20,561 bases of DNA from Sideroxydans sp. (GTDB taxonomy: Bacteria > Pseudomonadota > Gammaproteobacteria > Burkholderiales > Gallionellaceae): assembly GCA_030823965.1 (NCBI GenBank), contig JAVBYP010000076.1:1-20561 (forward strand). Direction: 5' to 3'. Positions 8,518 through 15,693 of the stretch are shown piece after piece. The translations under genes were made by a program, and so were the position numbers. The notes beneath the pieces were generated by a model. It made no database searches. It saw only the letters and a list, made by a program, of their open reading frames with translations, and was not told the DNA's origin. Every line of letters begins with the position of its first letter. The stretch's first letter is position 1.

Positions 8518-8865
8518 GTGTTCGACGTCGCCTTCTCTGAACTGCTGGTGATCGCCCTAGTCGGGCTCATCGTCATAGGCCCAGAAAGGCTACCGCAAGT
8601 GGCCCGCACGGCTGGCCATATGTGGAGCCGGCTGCAACGCTATGTGACCACCGTCAAGAACGACATCTCCAACGAGATGGATATTGAAGCGGCAAGTAAG
8701 ATGAAGCAGGACTTCTTGCAGCAAGTCGATGAAGTAGAGCAAGAAGTGAAGGCGGCGCAACTGACGCTGGAGCAACAGATCCTTCAAGCGCAGTACCGTC
8801 AAACACCATCCGTAGCCCCACCTGAAGTTCCTCTGCCTAACGACACAAAAAATAATCCATCGTGA
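8518..8865 (+). CDS. tatB: Sec-independent protein translocase TatB
   Basis: TatB works with TatC in the receptor complex that recognises twin-arginine signals. The 115-residue protein starts with GTG (an AAGGA site lies about 10 bases upstream) and reads MFDVAFSELLVIALVGLIVI, then GPERLPQVART. The conserved acidic residue E8 in the membrane helix, the GPERLP hinge and a long amphipathic helix through about residue 90 are visible, followed by a proline-rich tail. The end overlaps the tatC start. Confidence 0.95.
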   Translation: MFDVAFSELLVIALVGLIVIGPERLPQVARTAGHMWSRLQRYVTTVKNDISNEMDIEAASKMKQDFLQQVDEVEQEVKAAQLTLEQQILQAQYRQTPSVAPPEVPLPNDTKNNPS

Positions 8866-9590
8866 TGGGTATCAGCGAAAGCCTAGTCGGCCACCTTATT
8901 GAGTTGCGTTCACGCCTGCTGAATTCAGCACTCGCCTTGCTACTGATATTCATCTGCCTATTTCCGTGGGCTGCCGATCTCTACTCTCTATTGGCGCAAC
9001 CGATGTTGGCCAAGTTGCCGCAAGGTGGGCAGATGATCGCCACCGATGTCACCACGCCCTTTTTCGTCCCACTCAAAGTGGCGATGATGACAGCCTTCCT
9101 CATTGCATTGCCTTATATGCTCTATCAAGTGTGGCGCTTCGTTGCGCCCGGGTTGTACGCGCAGGAAAAGCGCTTGGTGCTACCCCTAGTGATCGCCAGC
9201 ACCTTGTTGTTCTACAGCGGTATGGCCTTCGCTTATTTCGCCGTTTTCCCCGTGGTGTTCGGATTCATCACAGCGGCTGCGCCTCAAGGGGTGGCAGTGA
9301 TGACGGACATCGATAAATATCTGAGTTTCGTCATCGGCATGTTCATGGCATTCGGCATCGCATTTCAAGTGCCGGTGGCGGTCGTGTTGTTGGTGCGAAT
9401 AGGATTTGTGACAGTGCAGAAGCTACGTGAGATACGCTCCTACGTCATCGTCGCGGCGTTCGTCATCGGTGCCATCTTCACGCCACCCGATGTGGTGTCG
9501 CAATTCATGTTGGCGATACCTCTTTGGCTACTATATGAAGCGGGTATCGTTGTGGCAGCTTGGACTGGTAAGCCTAGCAAGGCTGCTTGA
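8865..9590 (+). CDS. tatC: Sec-independent protein translocase TatC
   Basis: TatC is the six-helix membrane receptor for twin-arginine signals. The product is 241 residues. The cytoplasmic N-terminal signature HLIELRSRLL (E13 among the signal-contacting residues) is present, followed by membrane helices, the first periplasmic loop, and PYMLYQVWRFVAPGLYAQEKR, a strongly conserved TatC segment. ATG 8865 overlaps the tatB stop by one base (TGATG); a GTG one codon earlier at 8862 is also possible and would add a single residue. It closes the his–tat run, and its stop is separated by two bases from the stop of the convergent protease gene. Confidence 0.96.
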   Translation: MGISESLVGHLIELRSRLLNSALALLLIFICLFPWAADLYSLLAQPMLAKLPQGGQMIATDVTTPFFVPLKVAMMTAFLIALPYMLYQVWRFVAPGLYAQEKRLVLPLVIASTLLFYSGMAFAYFAVFPVVFGFITAAAPQGVAVMTDIDKYLSFVIGMFMAFGIAFQVPVAVVLLVRIGFVTVQKLREIRSYVIVAAFVIGAIFTPPDVVSQFMLAIPLWLLYEAGIVVAAWTGKPSKAA

Positions 9591-9592
9591 GT

Positions 9593-10753
9593 CTACTCGG
9601 CAACCTTTGGTTTCGGGCGTTTCCCAACTTTAACCTCTACCACGACATCAGTTTGATTGCGCAACAACTTGAGTGACACGGAGTTGCCTGGGACGAGCGC
9701 TGAGATGGTTTCTAACATGACGGTCGAATCGGAGAGCGCGCTATCAGCGATGCTCACCAAGATGTCTCCCGGTTTGATACCGGCCTTGTCTGCTGGGCTA
9801 CCACGTACTACTTCCGATATCAGCACGCCTTGTGTGTCTTTCAGTTTGAATGACTCGGCTAGTTCTGGAGTCATATCTTGCACGGCTACACCGATCCAAC
9901 CACGTGTCACCGACCCACTCTGGATGATTTGCTCCATGATCTTTTTAGCAGTGCTCACAGGGATGGCGAAGCCGATACCGAGTGAGCCGCCGTTCGGTGA
10001 ATAGATCGCACTGTTGATGCCCAGCAGATTTCCTTCTATATCCGCCAATGCGCCGCCTGAGTTGCCGGGGTTTATAGCAGCGTCAGTCTGAATGAAGTTC
10101 TCGAAAGTGTTCAGACCCAAATGATTGCGCTTGAGTGCGCTGACGATACCCATGGTGACGGTCTGTCCCACCCCGAAGGGGTTGCCTACCGCGAGTACGA
10201 TGTCACCCACATGCGCAGCTTCCGCACCCGCAAAGGTCACTGCGGGCAGATCGTTGCCGATATCCACTTTGATGACAGCGAGATCGGTGTCAGGGTCGGT
10301 TCCGATGATGCGGCCTTTGGCTTTGCGACCATCCGCAAACGCGACTTCGATCTGGTCGGCTGATTCGACCACATGATGATTGGTCAGGATGTAACCGTCA
10401 TGACTGACGAGCACTCCCGATCCTAGACTGGAGTTCTGTTGTGCAGCGTTGTCATCGAATTCATCACCAAAGAAGAACTTGAAGCGCGGATCTTCCATGA
10501 AGGGATGCGCCTGTTGTTTCACTTCGCTGGTGGTGAAGATGTTCACCACTGCTGGCATCACCTTTTGGGCGGCGCGGCTGAAACCGACATTGGGCAGTTC
10601 ACTGACAGATTCTGGTTTTTCATCCTCATACAGGGTCACGACACCGCTTCTGGCGGCGGTGGGCAGCAGCGTCGGTTTCAGTGTGTGGATGACGAATAAA
10701 ACCGCCAAGGCTATGGTGGTGGCCTGAGCGAACAGGAGCCAGAATTTACGCAT
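9593..10753 (-). CDS. Membrane-anchored HtrA/Do-family serine protease with one PDZ domain (DegS/AlgW-like)
   Basis: This 386-residue protein is a trypsin-fold (S1C) envelope quality-control protease. An N-terminal hydrophobic segment (about 4–23, FWLLFAQATTIALAVLFVIH) probably anchors it in the inner membrane with the rest in the periplasm. The catalytic triad is complete: H127 in LTNHHVV, D157 in DTDLAVIKV and S232 in NPGNSGGAL. A single PDZ domain fills about 280–375 (TQGVLISEVVRGSPADKAGI, KPGDILVSI). One PDZ and an anchor match DegS/AlgW, which start regulated proteolysis of anti-sigma factors, rather than two-PDZ DegP/DegQ; no rseA/mucA-like gene is nearby, so that role is only inferred. 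It diverges from the Nif3-family gene across 38 bases and converges on tatC. Confidence 0.93.
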   Translation of the reverse strand: MRKFWLLFAQATTIALAVLFVIHTLKPTLLPTAARSGVVTLYEDEKPESVSELPNVGFSRAAQKVMPAVVNIFTTSEVKQQAHPFMEDPRFKFFFGDEFDDNAAQQNSSLGSGVLVSHDGYILTNHHVVESADQIEVAFADGRKAKGRIIGTDPDTDLAVIKVDIGNDLPAVTFAGAEAAHVGDIVLAVGNPFGVGQTVTMGIVSALKRNHLGLNTFENFIQTDAAINPGNSGGALADIEGNLLGINSAIYSPNGGSLGIGFAIPVSTAKKIMEQIIQSGSVTRGWIGVAVQDMTPELAESFKLKDTQGVLISEVVRGSPADKAGIKPGDILVSIADSALSDSTVMLETISALVPGNSVSLKLLRNQTDVVVEVKVGKRPKPKVAE

Positions 10754-10761
10754 GATATGAT
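10753..10761 (+). promoter_or_regulatory. Candidate extended -10 promoter for the Nif3-family gene
   Basis: TGA followed by TATGAT fits an extended -10 element (TGn plus a five-of-six match to TATAAT), 30 bases before the ATG at 10792. No -35 match is evident, which extended -10 promoters tolerate. It overlaps the start codon region of the divergent protease gene. Confidence 0.38.
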
Positions 10762-10791
10762 CCGAACAAGCGATGAATAGGGGTGGTTGTG

Positions 10792-11538
10792 ATGCGGTTA
10801 TTAGAGTTGCGAGATTATATCGGAAGCGAGCTGGGGGTCAGTCGATTTCGCGACTATTGCCCGAACGGAATACAAGTAGAGGGTAAGTCAGAGGTGCGTC
10901 GTATCGCGACGGGGGTCACAGCATCGCAAGCAGTCTTAGAAGCCGCGACGGCATGGGGAGCGGATGCCATTCTCGTGCATCATGGATATTTCTGGCGCAG
11001 CGAGGACGCTTGCGTCACGGGTATAAAGAAGCGTCGCATCGCCCATCTGTTAGAACACGATGTCAGTCTGCTGGCTTATCACTTACCCCTTGATGCCCAT
11101 CCTGAATGGGGAAACAACGTGCAGTTGGGAAAACGCTTGGATTTTGTCGAGGCAGGCCGATTCGGGGAGCAGGACATCGCTTGCCATGGAAATTTGCTGG
11201 AAACGATGTCATTGGCGGATTTGAAGCAAAGCATTGCTGAAACATTGGGGCGTGAGCCCCAAGTCATCGGCAATCTGGAGGCGAACGTCTCCAAGGTCGC
11301 TTGGTGCAGTGGGGGAGGGCAGGGCTATTTCGAGCAAGCAATCGCTTTGGGAGTGGATGTCTTTTTGACGGGCGAAGCCTCAGAACAATGTTTTCATCTT
11401 GCTCAAGAAACGGGGGTGGCCTTCATTTCGGCGGGTCATCATGCGACAGAACGCTATGGGATTCAGTCGCTTGGGGAGGCTTTGGTCGCCAGATTCGGCC
11501 TGGAACATCGTTTCTTCGATCAGGACAACCCGATTTGA
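10792..11538 (+). CDS. Nif3/YbgI-family dinuclear metal protein
   Basis: Members of this widespread family (often labelled GTP cyclohydrolase 1 type 2 homologue) form toroidal oligomers with a two-metal centre; their substrate is still unsettled. From ATG 10792 the protein is 248 residues, close to E. coli YbgI. The metal ligands fall at nearly the YbgI positions: H63–H64 in LVHHGYFW, D101 in YHLPLDAHPEWGNN, and H216 with E220 in SAGHHATERYG. The chosen ATG has AGGGG eight bases upstream; in-frame GTG codons at 10783 and 10789 are less likely. It stands alone between the divergent protease and the cytochrome cluster, a position common in related genomes. Confidence 0.93.
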   Translation: MRLLELRDYIGSELGVSRFRDYCPNGIQVEGKSEVRRIATGVTASQAVLEAATAWGADAILVHHGYFWRSEDACVTGIKKRRIAHLLEHDVSLLAYHLPLDAHPEWGNNVQLGKRLDFVEAGRFGEQDIACHGNLLETMSLADLKQSIAETLGREPQVIGNLEANVSKVAWCSGGGQGYFEQAIALGVDVFLTGEASEQCFHLAQETGVAFISAGHHATERYGIQSLGEALVARFGLEHRFFDQDNPI

Positions 11539-11606
11539 TTTGTGACTTTCTGGGCCAAGAGTGCGTTGCATTCCGTAAAAGCGTTGCGTAGTATTCGCCT
11601 TCGGTT

Positions 11607-11635
11607 TTGACATGACCCGTTCGAGTCATCAGAAT
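11607..11635 (+). promoter_or_regulatory. Sigma-70-type promoter ahead of the cytochrome c–petABC cluster
   Basis: A perfect TTGACA at 11607–11612 is followed, after exactly 17 bases, by CAGAAT (four of six matches to TATAAT) at 11630–11635. It lies about 105 bases upstream of the cytochrome c start, leaving a leader of roughly 100 bases. The remaining part of the 202-base gap shows no other clear signal apart from a short stem at 11633–11652 that overlaps the -10. Confidence 0.5.
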
Positions 11636-11740
11636 CTGGCTTAACTCAGATTTTTGGCATGTTGGGGCAGCGCCATTCAGCTGTGAGGGATGTGACTTGA
11701 GGCGACTATTATGTTGCGCATGTCATCTTGGGGAGATCGT

Positions 11741-12166
11741 ATGAATAAAATGATGTTAGTGGGCGGCATGGTCTTGAGCGCCCTGTCATTCAACGCGCTG
11801 GCGGAATACAGAGCAGATTCTCCTGCGCATGACGCCATGAATGTCTTGCGTTCTGGCGAGGTCAGTTACAAAAAAGACATTCAGCCGATCTTTGATGACT
11901 ACTGTGTCAGTTGTCATAAGCCGGGTGGCAAAGGCTACCTGAAGAGCGGCCTTGATCTGACAACCTATGACAATCTGATGAAGGGCACTAAATTCGGCAA
12001 GGTGGTCATCCCCGGCAATAGTGAGGCAAGCACGATCTCTAAATTGCTTACTGGCACAAACAAAGGCTTGAAGATGCCTATGGGTTTGAATGCCTCAGGC
12101 ACTCTGGATCGTCAATACATCTTGGCTATCCGTAAGTGGGTCAAGCAGGGCGCGAAGAACAACTGA
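11741..12166 (+). CDS. Periplasmic monohaem cytochrome c, planctomycete-type (PSCyt1-like)
   Basis: This 141-residue protein begins with a Sec signal (MNKMMLVGGMVLSALSFNALA, cleavage after residue 21). One haem c site follows, C55–V–S–C58–H59, in the context IQPIFDDYCVSCHKPGGKG. The segments SGLDLTTYDNLMKGTKFGKVVIPGNSEAST and AIRKWVKQGA match my memory of the PSCyt1 cytochrome domain, usually found in much larger proteins. A likely sixth ligand is a Met in the LKMPMG stretch. GGGGAGA just upstream supports ATG 11741; in-frame ATGs at 11711 and 11720 would spoil the signal peptide. It directly precedes petABC by 179 bases and could carry electrons to or from the bc1 complex, but the role is unproven. 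Confidence 0.88.
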   Translation: MNKMMLVGGMVLSALSFNALAEYRADSPAHDAMNVLRSGEVSYKKDIQPIFDDYCVSCHKPGGKGYLKSGLDLTTYDNLMKGTKFGKVVIPGNSEASTISKLLTGTNKGLKMPMGLNASGTLDRQYILAIRKWVKQGAKNN

Positions 12167-12220
12167 TTTTTGTAGTTCTGTAGTCGGCATGAAGTTCGGA
12201 GCGGGGAGTCGAATTTCAGT

Positions 12221-12232
12221 TTGTTATAACAA
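12221..12232. repeat. 12-bp palindrome in the cytochrome c–petA gap
   Basis: TTGTTATAACAA is a perfect inverted repeat about 113 bases before petA. It resembles a dimeric-regulator operator or could contribute to a promoter, yet no -35/-10 pair with good spacing is visible. The rest of the 179-base gap contains nothing else I can name. Confidence 0.3.
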
Positions 12233-12345
12233 TTATTCATTAAGACAGACGGTGCCATCCTCCAATACCAAACGATATCTCTGTGCATGGAAGTTCTGGT
12301 GCAGGTCGTTTTTTTGTATGACGTATTTCAGAAGGGATGAGGGAT

Positions 12346-12975
12346 ATGACCGAGAATGTAGATCAAAGTAAGCGACGTATGTTACTCGCCGCGACAGCAG
12401 CAGCTGGCGGCGTCGCAGCGGCCGGCGCGGGTGCGCCGTTCGTGATGAGCTTGATGCCTAGCGAACGTGCCAAGGCGGCAGGTGCTCCAGTCGAAGTGGA
12501 TATCAGTGCGATCGAACCAGGCACGATGATCAGTATCGAATGGCAAGGTAAACCAGTATGGATCGTACGTCGTACTCCAGAGATGCTTGATCTATTGGCC
12601 AAGCATGATGGGGATCTTGCCGATCCTTCCTCTTCTGTTCCGCAGCAACCGGAATACTGCAATAACGCGACGCGCTCGATCAAGCCGGAAGTGTTGGTTG
12701 TGTTGGGTGTGTGTACGCACCTGGGTTGTTCGCCGACTTTCCGTCCTGAAGTGTCCCCTGCAGACTTGGGGGCTAATTGGGCGGGCGGCTGGTTCTGTCC
12801 TTGCCATGGTTCGCGTTTCGACTTGGCTGCGCGTGTATTCAAGGGTGTCCCCGCACCAACCAATCTGATCATTCCTCCTCACCAGTATTTGAGCGAAACA
12901 CGCTTGTTGGTTGGGGATGATGACAAAAGTAAGCTTAAGGGCGGTCAGCCAGCTGATAAGGGGGCAACAGCATGA
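12346..12975 (+). CDS. petA: Ubiquinol–cytochrome c reductase, Rieske iron–sulfur subunit
   Basis: This 209-residue protein carries the [2Fe-2S] centre that takes the first electron from quinol at the Qo site of the bc1 complex. Cluster ligands are C123 and H125 (CTHLGC box) and C151 and H154 (CPCHGS box), with C128 and C153 forming the disulfide. The N-terminus, SKRRMLLAATAAAGGVAAAG, is a twin-arginine-type signal anchor, so the protein should be exported folded by Tat; tatABC lies upstream in the window. An in-frame ATG at 12337 is equally readable; 12346 was preferred for ribosome-binding site spacing and typical Rieske N-termini. Its stop overlaps the petB start. Confidence 0.95.
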   Translation: MTENVDQSKRRMLLAATAAAGGVAAAGAGAPFVMSLMPSERAKAAGAPVEVDISAIEPGTMISIEWQGKPVWIVRRTPEMLDLLAKHDGDLADPSSSVPQQPEYCNNATRSIKPEVLVVLGVCTHLGCSPTFRPEVSPADLGANWAGGWFCPCHGSRFDLAARVFKGVPAPTNLIIPPHQYLSETRLLVGDDDKSKLKGGQPADKGATA

Positions 12976-14210
12976 TGAATTTACTTAAAAATCTGCTGGC
13001 ATGGGTTGATGAGCGTTTCCCACTCACCTCCACTTGGAAGGCTCATGCTTCTGAGTATTACGCACCGAAGAACTTCAACTTCTGGTATTTCTTTGGCGGC
13101 TTGGCGCTGTTGGTGCTGGTCATCCAGATCGTCAGCGGGATCTTTCTGACGATGAACTACAAGCCTGATGCATTGTTCGCTTTCGCTTCCGTCGAATACA
13201 TCATGCGTGATGTGCAATTGGGTTGGATCTTGCGCAATATCCACTCGACGGGTGCCTCGATGTTCTTCATCGTCATCTATCTGCACATGTTCCGCGGCTT
13301 GATGTACGGCTCCTACCGTAAACCGCGAGAGCTACTGTGGATCATCGGCATGATCATCTATCTCGCTTTGATGGGTGAAGCGTTCATGGGATACCTCTTG
13401 CCTTGGGGGCAGATGTCTTTCTGGGGTGCGCAGGTCATTGTGAACCTTTTCTCTTCCGTGCCGTTCGTAGGCCAAGACTTGGCGATCCTGATACGCGGTG
13501 ACTTCGTTGTGTCTGACATCACCTTGAACCGTTTCTTCGCATTGCACGTAGTTGCCATTCCGTTGATCTTGGTACTGATCATCGTGGCTCACTTGGTTGC
13601 CTTGCATGAAGTCGGATCCAACAACCCAGACGGTATCGAGATCAAAAAGAACAAGGGCCCTGATGGTCATCCAGTGGATGGCATCCCCTTCTTCCCCTAC
13701 ATGGTGGTCAAAGATGCGGTGGCTGCGGTCGCGTTCCTGATCGTCTTTGTTTCCGTCGTCTTCTTTGCACCGGACATGGGCGGGTACTTCTTGGAGTACA
13801 ACAACTTCGTTCCGGCTAACCCGATGAAGACACCTGAGCACATCGCTCCAGTGTGGTATTTCACGCCTTACTACGCGATCTTGCGTGCTGTGCCTCCGTT
13901 GTTTGGCTCACAGTTCCCAGGTGTCGTGGCGATGGGTGTCGCAACCGTGATCTTCTTTGCCTTGCCTTGGCTAGATCGTGGTCAGGTGAAATCGATCCGT
14001 TATCGCGGCCCCATCTACAAGGCTTTCTTAGCTTCGTTCGTGGTCAGCTTCGTCGGTTTGGGTTATCTCGGCTTGATGCCTGCTACTGAGTTGTACACAT
14101 GGATCTCGCGTGTGTTGGCGGTCGTCTATTTTGCCTTCTTCTTCTTGATGCCGTGGTACACCAAGATCGATAAGTGCAAGCCAGAACCTGATCGTGTGAC
14201 GTCCAAATAA
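12972..14210 (+). CDS. petB: Cytochrome b of the bc1 complex
   Basis: This 412-residue integral membrane protein binds two b haems and forms the Qo and Qi sites. Haem ligands are H91 and H105 in helix B, and H192 and H207 in helix D. The helix D pair is 15 residues apart rather than the 14 seen in mitochondrial cytochrome b. The Qo motif reads PVWY at 293–296 in place of the common PEWY. It is a full-length fused cytochrome b (b6 plus subunit IV equivalents) with about eight membrane helices. The start overlaps the petA stop by four bases (ATGA), with AAGGGGG upstream at good spacing; petC follows after 19 bases. Confidence 0.97.
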   Translation: MMNLLKNLLAWVDERFPLTSTWKAHASEYYAPKNFNFWYFFGGLALLVLVIQIVSGIFLTMNYKPDALFAFASVEYIMRDVQLGWILRNIHSTGASMFFIVIYLHMFRGLMYGSYRKPRELLWIIGMIIYLALMGEAFMGYLLPWGQMSFWGAQVIVNLFSSVPFVGQDLAILIRGDFVVSDITLNRFFALHVVAIPLILVLIIVAHLVALHEVGSNNPDGIEIKKNKGPDGHPVDGIPFFPYMVVKDAVAAVAFLIVFVSVVFFAPDMGGYFLEYNNFVPANPMKTPEHIAPVWYFTPYYAILRAVPPLFGSQFPGVVAMGVATVIFFALPWLDRGQVKSIRYRGPIYKAFLASFVVSFVGLGYLGLMPATELYTWISRVLAVVYFAFFFLMPWYTKIDKCKPEPDRVTSK

Positions 14211-14229
14211 TTGAGAGAGGTTCGTTGAC

Positions 14230-14961
14230 ATGAATGCAATCAAAAAACTAGGGATGTTGGTGCTGCTGATGGCAGTACCAGCAATGGCGATCGCCAGCGG
14301 TGCTGGTGTTCATTTAGATACGGCGCCGGTCAATCTGAAAGACCAAGCCTCACTGCAACGTGGTGCGAAGTTGTTCACTTCACGTTGCTTGGCTTGTCAC
14401 TCAGCGAGTTACATGCGATACAACCGCCTGACCGACATCGGCATGTCTGAAGAGCAGATCAAGAAAGAATTGGAGATGCCAGAAGACGTGAAGATCGGTT
14501 CGACCATGCAAGCCGCGATGGATTCGAACTCGGCCAAGCTCGCATATGGCGTTGCGCCTCCTGATTTGAGCGTCATCGCACGTTCACGTAGTCCAGACTG
14601 GTTGTACACCTATATGCGAAGCTTCTATGTGGATATATCTAAGACCAGCGGTTGGAATAACACTGTATTCCCGAGTGTGGGCATGCCGTTCGTATTGGCT
14701 GATCTGCAAGGCGAGCAGGCTCTCGAGTCTGAGCAACATGAAGGACACGACATCAAGAAGCTGATCCTGAAGACGCCAGGCTCGATGCAACCCGCTGAAT
14801 ACGATGCCGCGGTTGGCGATCTGACCAACTATTTGGTGTTCATGAGTGAGCCGTCCAAGCTGGTGCGCCAGCAGATCGGTTGGATTGTTTTGGCGTTCTT
14901 ATCGGTACTATTGATGCTGGTTTACGCGCTGAAGAAGGAAATCTGGAAAGATATCCACTAA
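14230..14961 (+). CDS. petC: Cytochrome c1 of the bc1 complex
   Basis: Cytochrome c1 receives electrons from the Rieske protein and passes them to a soluble cytochrome c. The 243-residue product has an N-terminal signal sequence (MNAIKKLGMLVLLMAVPAMA), a haem site C53-L-A-C56-H57 in SRCLACHSASYMRYNRL, the sixth-ligand methionine in VGMPFVLADLQG, and a C-terminal membrane anchor (IGWIVLAFLSVLLMLVYAL) followed by a basic tail. It is the last gene of the petABC operon, followed by a hairpin and a strong terminator. Confidence 0.96.
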   Translation: MNAIKKLGMLVLLMAVPAMAIASGAGVHLDTAPVNLKDQASLQRGAKLFTSRCLACHSASYMRYNRLTDIGMSEEQIKKELEMPEDVKIGSTMQAAMDSNSAKLAYGVAPPDLSVIARSRSPDWLYTYMRSFYVDISKTSGWNNTVFPSVGMPFVLADLQGEQALESEQHEGHDIKKLILKTPGSMQPAEYDAAVGDLTNYLVFMSEPSKLVRQQIGWIVLAFLSVLLMLVYALKKEIWKDIH

Positions 14962-14966
14962 GCGGA

Positions 14967-15010
14967 TTGAAACTGGGGTGCGGTTTGTGTTAATTTCCGC
15001 ACCGTTTCAA
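14967..15010 (+). other. Long bulged hairpin after petC
   Basis: TTGAAAC (14967–14973) and GGTGCGG (14977–14983) pair with CCGCACC (14997–15003) and GTTTCAA (15004–15010), giving 14 base pairs with a three-base TGG bulge and a 13-base loop. No T-run follows, so it is not an intrinsic terminator alone. It begins six bases after the petC stop and may shield the petABC mRNA from 3' exonucleases, in front of the real terminator. Confidence 0.55.
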
Positions 15011-15023
15011 TAAGTTCCAAATC

Positions 15024-15049
15024 GGCGGAGCAGATTGCTCCGCCTTTTT
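15024..15049 (+). terminator. Intrinsic terminator of the petABC operon
   Basis: GGCGGAGCA (15024–15032) and TGCTCCGCC (15036–15044) form a nine-base-pair GC-rich stem with a three-base loop, immediately followed by TTTTT. This is a classic Rho-independent terminator, downstream of petC and upstream of sspA. Confidence 0.88.
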
Positions 15050-15062
15050 GATTTTTTATACT
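15035..15062 (+). promoter_or_regulatory. Candidate sspA promoter overlapping the terminator
   Basis: TATACT (15057–15062, five of six matches to the -10 consensus) lies 16 bases after TTGCTC (15035–15040, three of six to the -35). The -35 element would fall inside the 3' arm of the terminator stem. A start near 15069 leaves a leader of about 20 bases before the sspA ATG. Confidence 0.42.
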
Positions 15063-15089
15063 AGCTATTTGATTTTAGGTGCTTTAATT

Positions 15090-15689
15090 ATGATGACACT
15101 CTATTCTGGGACGACAGATCCCTACAGCCACCGTTGTCGTTTCGTGCTGTTCGAAAAGGGCATGGACTTCCAAGTCATCGATGTCGATGTGAACAACATG
15201 CCAGAAGATCTGGCAGTGATGAATCCTTACAACAAGGTGCCCGTTCTGGTCGAGCGCGACCTGATCTTGTACGAAGCCAACATCATCAACGAATACATCG
15301 ACGAACGCTTCCCGCATCCGCAACTGATGCCGCCTGACCCTGTCATGCGTGCTCGTGCCCGCTTGTTCCTGCATCGTTTCGAACAAGAGTTGTTCTGTCA
15401 TATCGCCGGTCTTGAGAGTGGTAATGCCAAAGTGGCAGAGAAAGCTCGCGCAGCTGTTCAAGCTAATTTGACACAGATCGCACCTGTTTTCGCCAAGCAG
15501 AAGTTCATGCTGGGTGACGAGTTCTCCATGCTAGATGTTGCAATCGCACCATTGTTGTGGCGCTTGGACCACTACGGTATCCATTTGGACAAGGATGCGA
15601 CGCCCCTGATGAAGTATGCAGAGCGTATCTTCTCTCGTCCCGGCTTCATCGAAGCGATGACTCCTGCAGAAAAGGCGATGCGCAAGTAA
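15090..15689 (+). CDS. sspA: Stringent starvation protein A, RNA polymerase-associated
   Basis: SspA is a glutathione-transferase-fold protein without transferase activity that binds RNA polymerase and alters transcription in stationary phase and stress. From ATG 15090 it is 199 residues. The thioredoxin-like N-domain opens with MMTLYSGTTDPYSHRCRFVL, then PYNKVPVLVERDLILYEANI, IINEYIDERFPHPQLMP; the helical C-domain follows from about residue 85. AGGTG eight bases upstream supports this start; the frame extends upstream to 15048, but those codons read through the terminator. sspB follows by four bases, so the two are an operon, as in many beta- and gammaproteobacteria. Confidence 0.94.
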   Translation: MMTLYSGTTDPYSHRCRFVLFEKGMDFQVIDVDVNNMPEDLAVMNPYNKVPVLVERDLILYEANIINEYIDERFPHPQLMPPDPVMRARARLFLHRFEQELFCHIAGLESGNAKVAEKARAAVQANLTQIAPVFAKQKFMLGDEFSMLDVAIAPLLWRLDHYGIHLDKDATPLMKYAERIFSRPGFIEAMTPAEKAMRK

Positions 15690-15693
15690 TCAT

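Noticed and set aside
11633..11655. AATCTG…CAGATT stem followed by T5 as a terminator for the Nif3-family gene
   Set aside because: The stem has only six AT-containing pairs with an eight-base loop and overlaps the -10 of a better promoter candidate; too weak to call.
12157..12182. AGAACAAC / GTAGTTCT stem at the end of the cytochrome c gene as a terminator
   Set aside because: One internal mismatch and no T-run after the stem; the T-rich stretch is in the loop.
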